NCBI GenBank assembly: GCA_965224525.1
Contig: OZ245050.1
Coordinates: 806,001-870,000, forward strand
Reading direction: 5' to 3'
Length of the DNA stretch: 64,000 nucleotides
From: Granulosicoccus sp036478565
GTDB taxonomy: Bacteria; Pseudomonadota; Gammaproteobacteria; Granulosicoccales; Granulosicoccaceae
The notes below the pieces were generated by a model. That model was not told the origin of the DNA. It saw only the letters and a list, made by a program, of their open reading frames with translations, and searched no databases. The translations under genes were made by a program, and so were the position numbers. Of this stretch, positions 1-8,666 are shown piece by piece. Each line of letters begins with the position of its first letter. Within the stretch, counting starts at the first letter, position 1.

Positions 1-1203
1 GCGCTAAAAAAGCTGGTGGCCGAGAATGTCTATGCAGCAGGCTTCGATGCGATCCGCGCCCACGTCGAACCGCTGGCAAACAGGCCTTCGAGCAGCGGGA
101 TATTGGAGCCCGATCAAACACCCTGCATAGAACCAGGCCCTACCGCCTGGCAACGTAAACCAGCACCGTTTACGATCAACCCCTTTACGGTATTCAAATC
201 CGCTAGTAACAGCACAGGCGAGCTTGAAGGCTACGCGGTGATGATGGATAAATACGGTGCGGCAGATGTACTACGCAGGGTGCCGATCAAAGCACCACCA
301 CCGGAGCCCGGTCAAGTGCGACTGCGCCAAACCGCGATTGGATTGAACTTCATTGATATCTACTGCCGTCGCGGCTATTTCGATCTATTGTCGCTACCCG
401 CTGTGCCGGGCATGGAGGCAGCCGGTGTGGTGGAATCTGTAGGGCCGGGCAGTACACAATTTGAATCTGGCCAGCGGGTGGCTTATGCCTGTATGCCGAT
501 GGGTGCATACACCAGCGTTCGAACCATGGATACTGCACTGATGGTGCCGCTGCCGGATCACATAGATGACATCACCGCTGCTGCCGGTTTGCTTAAGGGT
601 GTGTCTGCGCTGTATTTAATGCAACAGGTGCATCGGGTAAAGAGTGGCGAGACGGTTTTGGTGTATGCGCCCGCAGGTGGGGTTGGCCGTTTGTTGTGTC
701 AATGGGCCAGGCACATTGGCGCAACGGTAATTGGCGTGACCTCCAGTAAAGAAAAACGCCGAATTGCAAAGGCTGCCGGTGCACAACATGTCATTCTGCC
801 TGGAAAGAAGAGTCTGCCGGAACAAGTCAACGTGCTAACAGATGGTCGTGGTGTCGATGTCGTTTATGATGCCGTGGGCCGCGACAGTTTTGACGATTCG
901 CTGAGAGCTCTGGCAATAGGTGGGCATTTGGTGAGCTATGGTCAGGCATCGGGTGATATTGGCAGTAAGGATATTTCACCGCTGGCGGAAAAATCAGTCA
1001 CACTGTCTCGCCCGAATTTTGTGCACTACACCGACACACCTGACAAAATGGCAGCCCTAAGCGGTCAATTGTTTGATGCAATAAAACAAGGGGTTCTAAC
1101 TATTGAGACAGATCAAAGATATGCTTTAAGCCAAGTGGCTGATGCGCATCGCGCGCTGGAGAATCGTGAAACGACCGGATCCAGTGTGTTGATTCCAGAT
1201 TAA
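1..1203 (+). CDS. Quinone oxidoreductase (zeta-crystallin-like MDR), 5' end uncertain
   Basis: Zinc-free medium-chain dehydrogenase/reductase, predicted to reduce quinones or enones with NADPH in the cytoplasm. The body follows the Qor pattern: a GLNFID motif near the start, VPGMEAAGVV, the nucleotide-binding AGGVG motif, and the ending GSSVLIPD. The frame is open to the left edge of the window (first possible start GTG 16). ATG 241 is a tempting start, but the first beta strand of the fold (GYAVMMDKYG) already begins before it, so the true start is probably upstream and about 75 residues of Pro-rich N-terminal sequence may be real or a fusion. No strong ribosome binding site is visible. Function is clear; the 5' end is not. 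Confidence 0.75.
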   Translation, partial: ALKKLVAENVYAAGFDAIRAHVEPLANRPSSSGILEPDQTPCIEPGPTAWQRKPAPFTINPFTVFKSASNSTGELEGYAVMMDKYGAADVLRRVPIKAPPPEPGQVRLRQTAIGLNFIDIYCRRGYFDLLSLPAVPGMEAAGVVESVGPGSTQFESGQRVAYACMPMGAYTSVRTMDTALMVPLPDHIDDITAAAGLLKGVSALYLMQQVHRVKSGETVLVYAPAGGVGRLLCQWARHIGATVIGVTSSKEKRRIAKAAGAQHVILPGKKSLPEQVNVLTDGRGVDVVYDAVGRDSFDDSLRALAIGGHLVSYGQASGDIGSKDISPLAEKSVTLSRPNFVHYTDTPDKMAALSGQLFDAIKQGVLTIETDQRYALSQVADAHRALENRETTGSSVLIPD

Positions 1204-1324
1204 GGAATTGGCAGTCGATGAATAGCAGCATTTCTTGAAATGAATCAAAGAAACGATGAAGGGATGGCTATTGTCCCCTGGAATGTCATTGATGCTCATG
1301 TGCGGCTGGCTGCATGAACAGCAT

Positions 1325-1364
1325 CAACTGCAAACTCTGCAAAGCTATGCAGAGTTTGCAGTTG
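1325..1364. terminator. Perfect 17 bp inverted repeat, likely bidirectional terminator
   Basis: Left arm 1325-1341 and right arm 1348-1364 are exact reverse complements around the 6 nt loop AAGCTA. The repeat lies between two convergent genes, where a bidirectional terminator is expected. Neither side has a clear run of T, so a transcript-stabilising hairpin or a protein-binding palindrome is also possible. Confidence 0.5.
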
Positions 1365-1394
1365 AAAGCCTCAATCATTTATGTTGCAGACCTA

Positions 1395-2642
1395 CTACTT
1401 ACAGTCAGGATTGTCGCGCCCCACAACACCGTAAGCCAGGAAAGTTTCCATGTCTTCACCCAGCGTTTGATTCACCTGAGGTACGCGTTTAACCAACTTG
1501 GTCACCAGGTTTCCATCAGGACCTTCAGCTACTTCAGTTAAAAAGATATCCGTTATAACCTGACGATTCTCGTCCAGCGAGCGCATGCCAGCGGGTGTCA
1601 TAAACGACAGATTGGACAGGGCTTCACGATACTTTTTATGACCATCGGATAGATCACCCTCTACCTCATTCAACGCCAGCAACGCAGCTTTGGTGGAAAT
1701 ATAGTATTCATGCGCAAACAAAGAAGGTGTAGGGAAACCCTTGGGGTGTACCGACTGATAGAGTTTTACAAATGCCTGATATTCTTCAGACTGATTGGTA
1801 TCAGCGGCCGGTGAAGCCGTGGCTGTTCCCACCAGATAGTCTTTACTCCGACCCTTTGAGCCCAACACCGATTGGTCAACCGTAATAGAGCCTGCAACCA
1901 TCGGTAAATCGCCACCTGCCTGCTCGTATTGGGTTAAGAAATTAACCGCATCCGCACCACCCAGTCCGACCCACAGCGCGTCCACATCGTCGGGTAGGGC
2001 AGAAATGACGGATGAATAATCCTTGGTGCCAATGGGAACCCAGAATTTGGCCGGTACCTTGCCACCGAGCTTGCAGTAGTCCTTCATAAACCCGAACACC
2101 ATGGTGTAAGGGAAGGAATAATCCTCGGCAATAATGGCAACCGACTTATAACCTTTGTCGTTGTAGGTATATTCACCGAGACCGGCGACAAACTGCGCAC
2201 CATCCGGGTTAAACCGAAAGAAATTCTCGGCAGGATTTCGCAGTGTGGTGTCCTGTGCAGCAGAAGATCCATTCAGGAATGTGGTTTGAGGTTGTGTTTT
2301 GGCGTAGTCCTTCACTGCCAGGCCTTCCGAGCCGGATAGCGGGCCAATCAGAATTTGAACCTTGTCCTGCTCGACCAGTTTACGTGCCGCGGCCACAGCA
2401 CTGTCGGGTGATGCATCTGAAGCGCCGGTGATCATTTCGATTTTCATACCACCGGCTTCGTTATTAAACTCATGCAGTGCCATCTCTACACCGCGAATAC
2501 TCTCTTCACCCAAAACAGCAAATGCCCCTTCGAGTGTGGAAAACGCACCAATTTTTATGGTGTCCTGTGCTTGAGTGACACCACTCAGCCCCAGGCTCGC
2601 AGCAACAGACAATGCGAGAAAAACACGTTTTTTTAACTGCAT
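1395..2642 (-). CDS. Branched-chain amino acid-type ABC substrate-binding protein
   Basis: Periplasmic solute-binding protein of the LivJ/LivK type I fold (415 aa), expected to bind an amino acid, amide or small carboxylate. The start at 2642 is chosen because AGGAGG lies 6 nt upstream and the product then begins with a Sec signal peptide (MQLKKRVFLALSV, cleavage expected after TQA at about residue 25). The mature start IKIGAFSTLEG and the segments QILIGPLSGSEG and VAIIAEDYSF are typical of the family. No permease or ATPase gene is nearby, so it is an orphan binding protein here and its ligand cannot be told from sequence. Confidence 0.85.
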   Translation of the reverse strand: MQLKKRVFLALSVAASLGLSGVTQAQDTIKIGAFSTLEGAFAVLGEESIRGVEMALHEFNNEAGGMKIEMITGASDASPDSAVAAARKLVEQDKVQILIGPLSGSEGLAVKDYAKTQPQTTFLNGSSAAQDTTLRNPAENFFRFNPDGAQFVAGLGEYTYNDKGYKSVAIIAEDYSFPYTMVFGFMKDYCKLGGKVPAKFWVPIGTKDYSSVISALPDDVDALWVGLGGADAVNFLTQYEQAGGDLPMVAGSITVDQSVLGSKGRSKDYLVGTATASPAADTNQSEEYQAFVKLYQSVHPKGFPTPSLFAHEYYISTKAALLALNEVEGDLSDGHKKYREALSNLSFMTPAGMRSLDENRQVITDIFLTEVAEGPDGNLVTKLVKRVPQVNQTLGEDMETFLAYGVVGRDNPDCK

Positions 2643-2896
2643 GAAAATCCTCCTGAATGCCCCGCAGGGCCGTTGAATAGTAAACATCGCCTTGTTATTA
2701 TGGTTATATCACACTCTTTGGCCGCTCGCGATTCAGTCGGTTGTCTGGCTGGCACTGGTGCACATTGTTGTGCATCAAAGTTGTGCAGCCAAGTCTTTTT
2801 GACATGATGCCCTGAGTGCACCATCGGCTGCAGGTGTAAATCCAGGCTGGATTCTCACTATCAGACCTGCTCGTAAATTTAAACCCTATCCACGCA

Positions 2897-4105
2897 ATGA
2901 CTCATATCCAATTTGACGCAACCGCATTGCAGGCCATAGAACAAACGGCTAGGCACTATACCGACAGTCAACAGTTCTGCGGTATCAGTTGGCAATTCAG
3001 TCATGCCGACAAAGTGCTCAATGCCGGCGAAGTGGGTTGTCTGGACGTACCCGGTCAAACACCTCTGCGGGCAGATGCCATTTATCGAATTTATTCCATG
3101 ACCAAACCAATTGTGTCGGTACTGGCCTTGAAATTCGTTGAGATGGGAAAGTTGCGATTGGGCGATCCCTTGCAAAAGTACCTACCGGCCTTTGCCAATC
3201 TGCAAGTGTTACTTGAGGATGGTACAAGGGAGGCTGCCGCATCGCCGATTGTTATTGAACAGTTGTTCACCCATCGGGCTGGATTCTCTTATGATTTTCT
3301 GCCTTATTGCGAAGTGGCTGATCGGTACCGACAGGCGAAGCTGATTGAAGATGGATCACGAACACTGACCGCTTACGTGGATAGAATTGCGACACTGCCT
3401 TTAGCCTCACACCCCGGCAAGTGTTGGCGCTACAGCGTCGCCACCGATGTTTTGGCGCGGGTTCTTGAAGTAATTAGTGGGCAATCGCTGCAGAGTTTGC
3501 TGACACATTATATTTTTGAACCACTGGCCATGAACGATACCGCGTTCAGTGTCGCCGACGAGAAATTACCGCGTCTGGCGTCCATGTACGGTACCAAGCT
3601 TTTAGGTAGTGCGGAGAAGATGCAAAAGCTGCCACAAGACTTGCCACTGATAAATGTTGATGCCAGTCACCCGACAGATCCGCAAACAGATTTCGCTCGG
3701 GGTGGACATGGACTGTTTTCTACTTGTGCTGACTACGCGAAATTTATAGAAATATTAAAGAACGGTCGAAGCACAGCGGGTGACACAGTGTTATCGCCCG
3801 CGATGCTGGATATGATGTGGCAGAACCGTATCCCTGATCAATTATTGCCATTGGTAGCTGGTGACAGTCGCCTACCAGGATACGGATGGAATTTGTTCGG
3901 CCGGGTGATGCTGGATACCGGTCAGGCGCTCAGCATGACCGGTCACGGTGAAGGCGGGTGGCACGGTGCAGCTTGCACCTACTTTTTCGTCGACAGACAG
4001 CAAGATCTGAGTGGTATTGTCATGACTCAGTATCTGGGTTCTGCAGTACCGTTGGCTGATGATATGCGTAACGCGTTTTATCAGGCTATGCGGTTTGCTG
4101 ACTAA
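2897..4105 (+). CDS. Serine hydrolase, class C beta-lactamase/esterase family
   Basis: Penicillin-binding-like serine hydrolase of the EstB/LACTB type (402 aa). The catalytic SxxK motif is SMTK at residues 67-70, the second motif is Tyr-Ser-Val at about 179-181, and a HGEGGW segment near residue 355 occupies the third-motif position. No N-terminal signal peptide is seen, which argues for a cytoplasmic esterase or amidase rather than a true beta-lactamase. The ATG at 2897 has no obvious ribosome binding site. It stands alone between a divergent binding-protein gene and the TetR gene. Substrate unknown. Confidence 0.8.
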   Translation: MTHIQFDATALQAIEQTARHYTDSQQFCGISWQFSHADKVLNAGEVGCLDVPGQTPLRADAIYRIYSMTKPIVSVLALKFVEMGKLRLGDPLQKYLPAFANLQVLLEDGTREAAASPIVIEQLFTHRAGFSYDFLPYCEVADRYRQAKLIEDGSRTLTAYVDRIATLPLASHPGKCWRYSVATDVLARVLEVISGQSLQSLLTHYIFEPLAMNDTAFSVADEKLPRLASMYGTKLLGSAEKMQKLPQDLPLINVDASHPTDPQTDFARGGHGLFSTCADYAKFIEILKNGRSTAGDTVLSPAMLDMMWQNRIPDQLLPLVAGDSRLPGYGWNLFGRVMLDTGQALSMTGHGEGGWHGAACTYFFVDRQQDLSGIVMTQYLGSAVPLADDMRNAFYQAMRFAD

Positions 4106-4237
4106 TCGCTGTTATCTTTGCATTGCTGTAAACCTGTCCTATCCATTATATGGGCAAAAGACGTGTCTGTTATTTATGCTCTACATCCCAGGGTTTCCAG
4201 GCAGGGAAAAATATCAAGGAAAAATTTGCTAAAAACC

Positions 4238-4249
4238 AACCGTTCGGTT
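4238..4249. promoter_or_regulatory. Candidate operator upstream of the TetR gene
   Basis: AACCG-TT-CGGTT, a palindrome with 5 bp arms, lies about 32 bp before the tetR-like start. It shares the core CAACCGnnCGGTT with the site at 4889-4900, which supports autoregulation by the neighbouring regulator. Inference only. Confidence 0.45.
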
Positions 4250-4280
4250 ATATTTTCTGAATGACGAAAAGGCAGACCCG

Positions 4281-4868
4281 ATGAAAGGTGAGCAAACCAG
4301 GCAACGTATTCTGGATTCCGCCACAGAACTTTTCTGGGCGCGCAATTATCACGGCGTAAGCGTGGCTGATGTGGCTGAAGTCGCCAGTGTTAATAAGGCG
4401 ACGTTGTACCAGTACTTTCAGTCTAAGGATGTACTTGTTCAGTCTGTCGTGTCCAGCAGCCGAGAATGGACAGTTGAGCATATATTCGACAGCGCTTTTG
4501 CTGACAGTAAAGATCCGATGATTCGCCTTCGTTGCATATATAAGCGGGTGCATGTTTTTCACCAATGCATTTTTGAAAGCCACAATGAAGTCAGAGGATG
4601 TCCATTTGTAAACATTGCCATGGAGCTTGCGGTTGACAATGAACTGGTCAGAATGCAGGTAGTAAAAACGTTTGAACAATTTTCTGAGTATTACCGCACG
4701 ATCGTACGTGACTACCGCGGCAAGCGAATCGCCAAGACAAAAGTAGATCGCCTGGTTCGCGCACTGCTGGGCAATATGAATGGTGCCATGGTGGCATCCA
4801 GGTATGAACGCAGACCAGACGCTATTCTGGATGCTTTGCCAATTGCCGAGTTGCTTGTCAAAAGCTGA
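4281..4868 (+). CDS. TetR/AcrR family transcriptional regulator
   Basis: DNA-binding repressor of 195 aa. The N-terminal helix-turn-helix (about residues 8-50) has the family signature: QRILDSATELFW, then VADVAEVASVNKATLYQYF with SKDVL. The C-terminal ligand domain contains the RGCPF segment seen in the AcuR/NemR-like branch. Related palindromes occur just upstream of this gene and just upstream of the next gene 40 bp downstream, so it probably represses itself and the SRPBCC gene. The inducer is unknown. Confidence 0.85.
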   Translation: MKGEQTRQRILDSATELFWARNYHGVSVADVAEVASVNKATLYQYFQSKDVLVQSVVSSSREWTVEHIFDSAFADSKDPMIRLRCIYKRVHVFHQCIFESHNEVRGCPFVNIAMELAVDNELVRMQVVKTFEQFSEYYRTIVRDYRGKRIAKTKVDRLVRALLGNMNGAMVASRYERRPDAILDALPIAELLVKS

Positions 4869-4888
4869 TTTATTTCACTATTCTATAA

Positions 4889-4900
4889 CCAACCGGTTGG
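4889..4900. promoter_or_regulatory. Candidate TetR operator before the SRPBCC gene
   Basis: CCAACCGGTTGG is a perfect 12 bp palindrome ending 8 bp before the ATG at 4909. It resembles the site at 4238-4249. A repressor bound here would block initiation of the downstream gene. Confidence 0.5.
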
Positions 4901-4908
4901 ATAATTTA

Positions 4909-5502
4909 ATGAATGCATCAACAGAAATTATTAAACAGAAGCGGTTTACGAAAACAGTTGAGTCCTTGCCTGTAGCCGGACCACAAGGACTTGAAGCAAC
5001 CGTGGTGCGCCAATTTACTGCGGCACCACTGCGTCTAAGCTGCGAGGCTGAGTTCGACGCTGAGCCGAAAGTATTGTTCAACCGAGTGTCGGAGCCAAGT
5101 GAAATTGCAAAATGGTTTGCCATGATCAGACGAGGGGAGACGAACCACAGCACTTCGTCTGCATTGGGAGAAGAATGGGGAGCTGGCTCGACACGCACCT
5201 GTTACACCAATGGTATGGGCACTTTGTACGAAACTATTCGTTACTGGGATGCGCCACATGCCTATGCTTACGAGGTAAAAAATCTTATCATGCCGGTGCG
5301 AAATCATCTCGCTCTGATGAGGGTAGTGTCAAACAACAACGGTGGTTCGAAATTCTTATGGAACCATTACTTTGATTTTAAAGGTGTTGCGATGCGGTAT
5401 GTATTTCCAGCAATGATGGCCACAATGGTAAATCAGGGCATGAAGAAGTTGAGCAAAGAGCTTGGCGGGCCTGGCGGACATATGAGGGTCGTTAAGGTCT
5501 AG
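4909..5502 (+). CDS. SRPBCC (polyketide cyclase/START-like) family protein
   Basis: Predicted single-domain helix-grip protein of 197 aa that binds a hydrophobic ligand. The segment LSCEAEFDAEPKVLFNRVSE, followed by SEIAKWFAMI, matches the first strand and helix of the SRPBCC fold, and the C-terminal half ends in the long helix (MMATMVNQGMKKLSKEL). The ATG at 4909 is taken because it follows the palindrome and starts the conserved domain; the frame upstream runs back into the TetR gene. It lies 40 bp after the TetR gene and is probably controlled by it. Substrate and reaction, if any, are unknown. Confidence 0.7.
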   Translation: MNASTEIIKQKRFTKTVESLPVAGPQGLEATVVRQFTAAPLRLSCEAEFDAEPKVLFNRVSEPSEIAKWFAMIRRGETNHSTSSALGEEWGAGSTRTCYTNGMGTLYETIRYWDAPHAYAYEVKNLIMPVRNHLALMRVVSNNNGGSKFLWNHYFDFKGVAMRYVFPAMMATMVNQGMKKLSKELGGPGGHMRVVKV

Positions 5503-5532
5503 CGCACTGCGATAAACAAAGTATTCGATTCA

Positions 5533-5550
5533 GGATTGGATTGGATTGGA
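5533..5550. repeat. Short ATTGG tandem repeat
   Basis: Three and a half copies of a 5 bp unit (GGATT) in the 258 bp gap between the SRPBCC gene and the transaminase gene. No function is evident. Confidence 0.5.
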
Positions 5551-5760
5551 AAAAAGGCCTGGGTAGCATTTGTACTTGGCTGGGGTGCTTTATCCTTCTT
5601 AATCTTTAGTGCCCCGGGGCGTAAAAACTGCAGCTGTCGATCAGCTGTTCTCGCAACAGCGCACCGGTTTTTCATTTCTCGTTTGAGACCAAGTCGGCAA
5701 TAATAAGCACATGCTGCGTAAAGCTGGCATTCTGGCTGTCCACACACAGGCTTGATACAG

Positions 5761-6954
5761 ATGAAGTATGCAGCTGTAAGCTCACGCCTCGCCAGCCTTG
5801 GTGGCGAAAAATGGCGCATGCACGCGCTCGCTATGCAGATGCAGCAAAGCGGGCGTGAAATCATCAACTTGACCATCGGTGAACCTGACGTGCCGACACC
5901 GCCTGCACTAGTGGAGGCGGCCGCCGATGCCATGCGAAGCGGTCGTACCGGCTATTCGGACGGGCGCGGTGAACAGGCTTTGCTTGATGCACTGGCGCGA
6001 CGTTATTCACACTCCAGCGGTCGCCAGATCGGCCGTGAGAACATTCTGTGTTTTCCGGGCACCCAGACAGCCTTGTATACAACCTTGATGGGGATTGCTG
6101 AAACCGGCGATGAAGTCCTGGTCGGCGACCCAATGTATGCTACCTATGCGGGTGTGGTCGCTGCCAGTGGTGCAACTCTGATAACCGTACCGCTCAAGGC
6201 TGACAATGGCTTTCGTTTGTCGGTTACCGATGTTGCCAGCCGAATCACAGGGAACAGCCGGGCCATCTTGATTAACACGCCACATAACCCGACAGGCGCT
6301 ATTTTATCCTCCGGCGACATTCGGGAACTTGGCGATCTCGCCATCCAGCATGATCTTTGGATTATTGTTGATGAAGTCTATGAAGAGCTGGTGTTTGCCG
6401 ACGCGAGATTTATCTCACCATTGGCTTTCAAGGAGTATTCGGATCGGGTTATCGCTGTGTCATCAATTTCAAAGTCGCATGCAGCACCTGGTTTTCGCAG
6501 CGGCTGGTGCATCGGCCCGGCAGAGTTCTGCTCCCGTGTGCTGCCTATGTCAGAAACCATGCTGTTTGGCAATCAACCGTTCATCGCCGATATGACTGTG
6601 CAGGCTATCTCAAACAGGTCCGATGTGGCAGCCGGCATGTGCCGCAGGTTCAGCAAGCGCGCAAAGCTCATTGCAACAGCACTGGACGGTGTGTCTGGTT
6701 TGCGCGTCAACCATCCGCAGGCTGGTATGTTCGTGCTGGTTAATATTGCGTCTACATATCTGTCCGGCGATGACTTTGCCATGAGCCTGCTGAAAACTAT
6801 GGGGGTCGCGGTAATGCCGGGCTCGTCTTTCGGTGAATCATTGAACGACTGGGTACGAATGACCTTGACGGTTGATGACGAGCAGATACACGAAGCCACC
6901 AGGCGCATAGCAGAACATGCTGAAGCACTGCGCTCACAACACCGCTCGCCATGA
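5761..6954 (+). CDS. aruH: AruH-like arginine:pyruvate transaminase (PLP class I/II)
   Basis: PLP-dependent fold type I aminotransferase (397 aa). Motifs: NLTIGEPDVPTP near the N-terminus, TGYSDGRG, INTPHNPTGA, DEVYEELVF, and the Schiff-base lysine K238 in SSISKSHAAPGFRSGW. The layout and several segments (GTQTALYTTL, GDPMYATYAGV) resemble Pseudomonas AruH, which moves the amino group of L-arginine to pyruvate to give 2-ketoarginine. The start ATG 5761 is preferred over TTG 5752 because AGG lies 10 nt upstream. It overlaps the AruI-like gene by 4 bp (ATGA), the same gene order as aruHI. Exact substrate inferred from this pairing; another basic or methylated amino acid is possible. Confidence 0.72.
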   Translation: MKYAAVSSRLASLGGEKWRMHALAMQMQQSGREIINLTIGEPDVPTPPALVEAAADAMRSGRTGYSDGRGEQALLDALARRYSHSSGRQIGRENILCFPGTQTALYTTLMGIAETGDEVLVGDPMYATYAGVVAASGATLITVPLKADNGFRLSVTDVASRITGNSRAILINTPHNPTGAILSSGDIRELGDLAIQHDLWIIVDEVYEELVFADARFISPLAFKEYSDRVIAVSSISKSHAAPGFRSGWCIGPAEFCSRVLPMSETMLFGNQPFIADMTVQAISNRSDVAAGMCRRFSKRAKLIATALDGVSGLRVNHPQAGMFVLVNIASTYLSGDDFAMSLLKTMGVAVMPGSSFGESLNDWVRMTLTVDDEQIHEATRRIAEHAEALRSQHRSP

Positions 6955-8666
6955 CAAGCATCGGCGAGGCACTGATCGGGCTGCTTGCTGCGCGGGGCGT
7001 CACCCTGGTTTTCGGGATACCCGGCGTGCATACCATAGAACTGTATCGTGGCCTGCCAGGATCAAACATTCGTCACATCACAGCCCGTCACGAACAGGGC
7101 GCAGGTTTTATGGCCGATGGTTATGCCCGCGTATCCGGTATGCCGGGCGTAGTGCTGGTGATCAGCGGGCCTGGTGTAAGTAATACACTGACACCCATGG
7201 CGCAGGCACGTGCTGACAGTGTGCCAATGCTGGTTCTGTCCGGCGTCAGTAGCACACAGAGCCTTGGCCGCGGGTTCGGACATCTGCATGAGCTACCTGA
7301 CCAGCAGGCAATGGTGGCAACGGTTGCCATTTCCTCCAGACAAATTCGTTCCGCAGATGACTTGCTGCAATCAGTAGAACATGCCTTCGAATTGTTTTCT
7401 CAAGCCCGGGGTGGTCCGGTACATATAGAGATTCCGATTGATGTCATGAGCTTGCCGTTCGCACAAGAGCTGACGGCCCCTTCTGCAGTCACGAAACAAC
7501 GGCGCAACAATACAAGCCCATTGCCCGACGTTCTGAGGGCGGCAAAAAAACCGCTGATTCTGGCCGGTGGCGGCACACGCGAGGCAGCAAGGCAGCTGCT
7601 AAAGCTGGCCGAACTCCTTGATGCGCCGGTCGTACAAACCGTCAATGCCCGCGGATTGATGCACGCGCATCCATTGTGCGTTCCGGCAAGCCCAAGCCTG
7701 GCAGCTGTTCGCGAATTGATTGCCGATGCCGATGTTGTGCTGGCGCTCGGTACCGAACTCGGGCCAACCGATTACGATATGTATGCAGATGGCGGTATGC
7801 CGTCACTGGCGAATCTGGTCAGAGTCGATATTTGCCACGAGCAATTGGCTCGTCATCCGGCAAAAGAAACTATTTGCGGTCGTGTGGATGCTGTACTGGG
7901 CGAATGGCTGACGGTACTAGAGCCAGTCCCCGTTGGCGTGACCGGAGCTGATCGCGTAACCCGGCCTGCAAGTGCAGCAGGTTCCGCTTATTCTGTTGCG
8001 CCGGAAAATACTGCAGATGCAGCAGGAAGCGCTAGCCGTGGTGCTCGCCAACATACAACAGGTGCTCAGCGCGCTGGCCATACCAGGCAGGCTGCATTGC
8101 AGGAGATCGGTCAGCAGATGCGCCTTCACGTACAACTGCTTGAAGCCATTCGCAGCACCATACCCAATGCGATACTGGTCGGAGATTCCACGCAGACTAT
8201 CTATGCAGGCAATCTCTATTATGATCATGACCGGCCTGGTGGGTGGTTTAACGCGGCTACCGGCTATGGCGCTCTGGGTTACGCAATTCCTGCAGCCATC
8301 GGTGCCTCGCTGGCCGATCCGGCGACGCAAATAGTCTGTATCAGCGGTGACGGCGGTGCGCAGTTCTCAACTAACGAACTGATGACCGCAGTCGATGAAC
8401 AGGTTCCGGTGTTGTTTCTTATCTGCAACAACCACGGTTATCAGGAGATTGCCACCTCAATGATTGCAGCGGGCGTTCCGTTGCAGGTTTGTGCACCGGC
8501 ACCACCAGATTTTCAGCTTCTGGCGCGTGCATGCGGCATCCCCTGGCAAGCCTGCGCCATGTGTCCAAAGGCGCTGGCCACGGCCTTGAGCATCGCCATG
8601 AAAACCCTGCGCTCGGGCAACTGCCCGGTCATAATCGAACTCACCATGGGAAAACTTGATCTTTGA
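6951..8666 (+). CDS. aruI: AruI-like 2-ketoarginine decarboxylase (ThDP-dependent)
   Basis: Thiamine diphosphate enzyme of the acetolactate synthase superfamily (571 aa). The catalytic glutamate is E48 in ARHEQGAGFMADGYAR, and the ThDP/Mg motif runs from GDGG (about 466-469) to NN (about 494-495). In the arginine transaminase pathway AruI decarboxylates 2-ketoarginine to 4-guanidinobutanal, which fits its overlap with the AruH-like gene. The linker between the central and ThDP domains (about residues 325-375) is lengthened by an Ala/Thr/Gly-rich low-complexity stretch. A dehydrogenase and guanidinobutyrase to finish the pathway are not in the window. Confidence 0.7.
   Translation: MTSIGEALIGLLAARGVTLVFGIPGVHTIELYRGLPGSNIRHITARHEQGAGFMADGYARVSGMPGVVLVISGPGVSNTLTPMAQARADSVPMLVLSGVSSTQSLGRGFGHLHELPDQQAMVATVAISSRQIRSADDLLQSVEHAFELFSQARGGPVHIEIPIDVMSLPFAQELTAPSAVTKQRRNNTSPLPDVLRAAKKPLILAGGGTREAARQLLKLAELLDAPVVQTVNARGLMHAHPLCVPASPSLAAVRELIADADVVLALGTELGPTDYDMYADGGMPSLANLVRVDICHEQLARHPAKETICGRVDAVLGEWLTVLEPVPVGVTGADRVTRPASAAGSAYSVAPENTADAAGSASRGARQHTTGAQRAGHTRQAALQEIGQQMRLHVQLLEAIRSTIPNAILVGDSTQTIYAGNLYYDHDRPGGWFNAATGYGALGYAIPAAIGASLADPATQIVCISGDGGAQFSTNELMTAVDEQVPVLFLICNNHGYQEIATSMIAAGVPLQVCAPAPPDFQLLARACGIPWQACAMCPKALATALSIAMKTLRSGNCPVIIELTMGKLDL

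Noticed and set aside
4248..4679. 143-residue minus-strand frame
   Set aside because: Antisense to the TetR gene and unlike any protein family.
5499..5933. 144-residue minus-strand frame
   Set aside because: Mostly antisense to the transaminase start; Cys/Arg-rich composition typical of a shadow frame.
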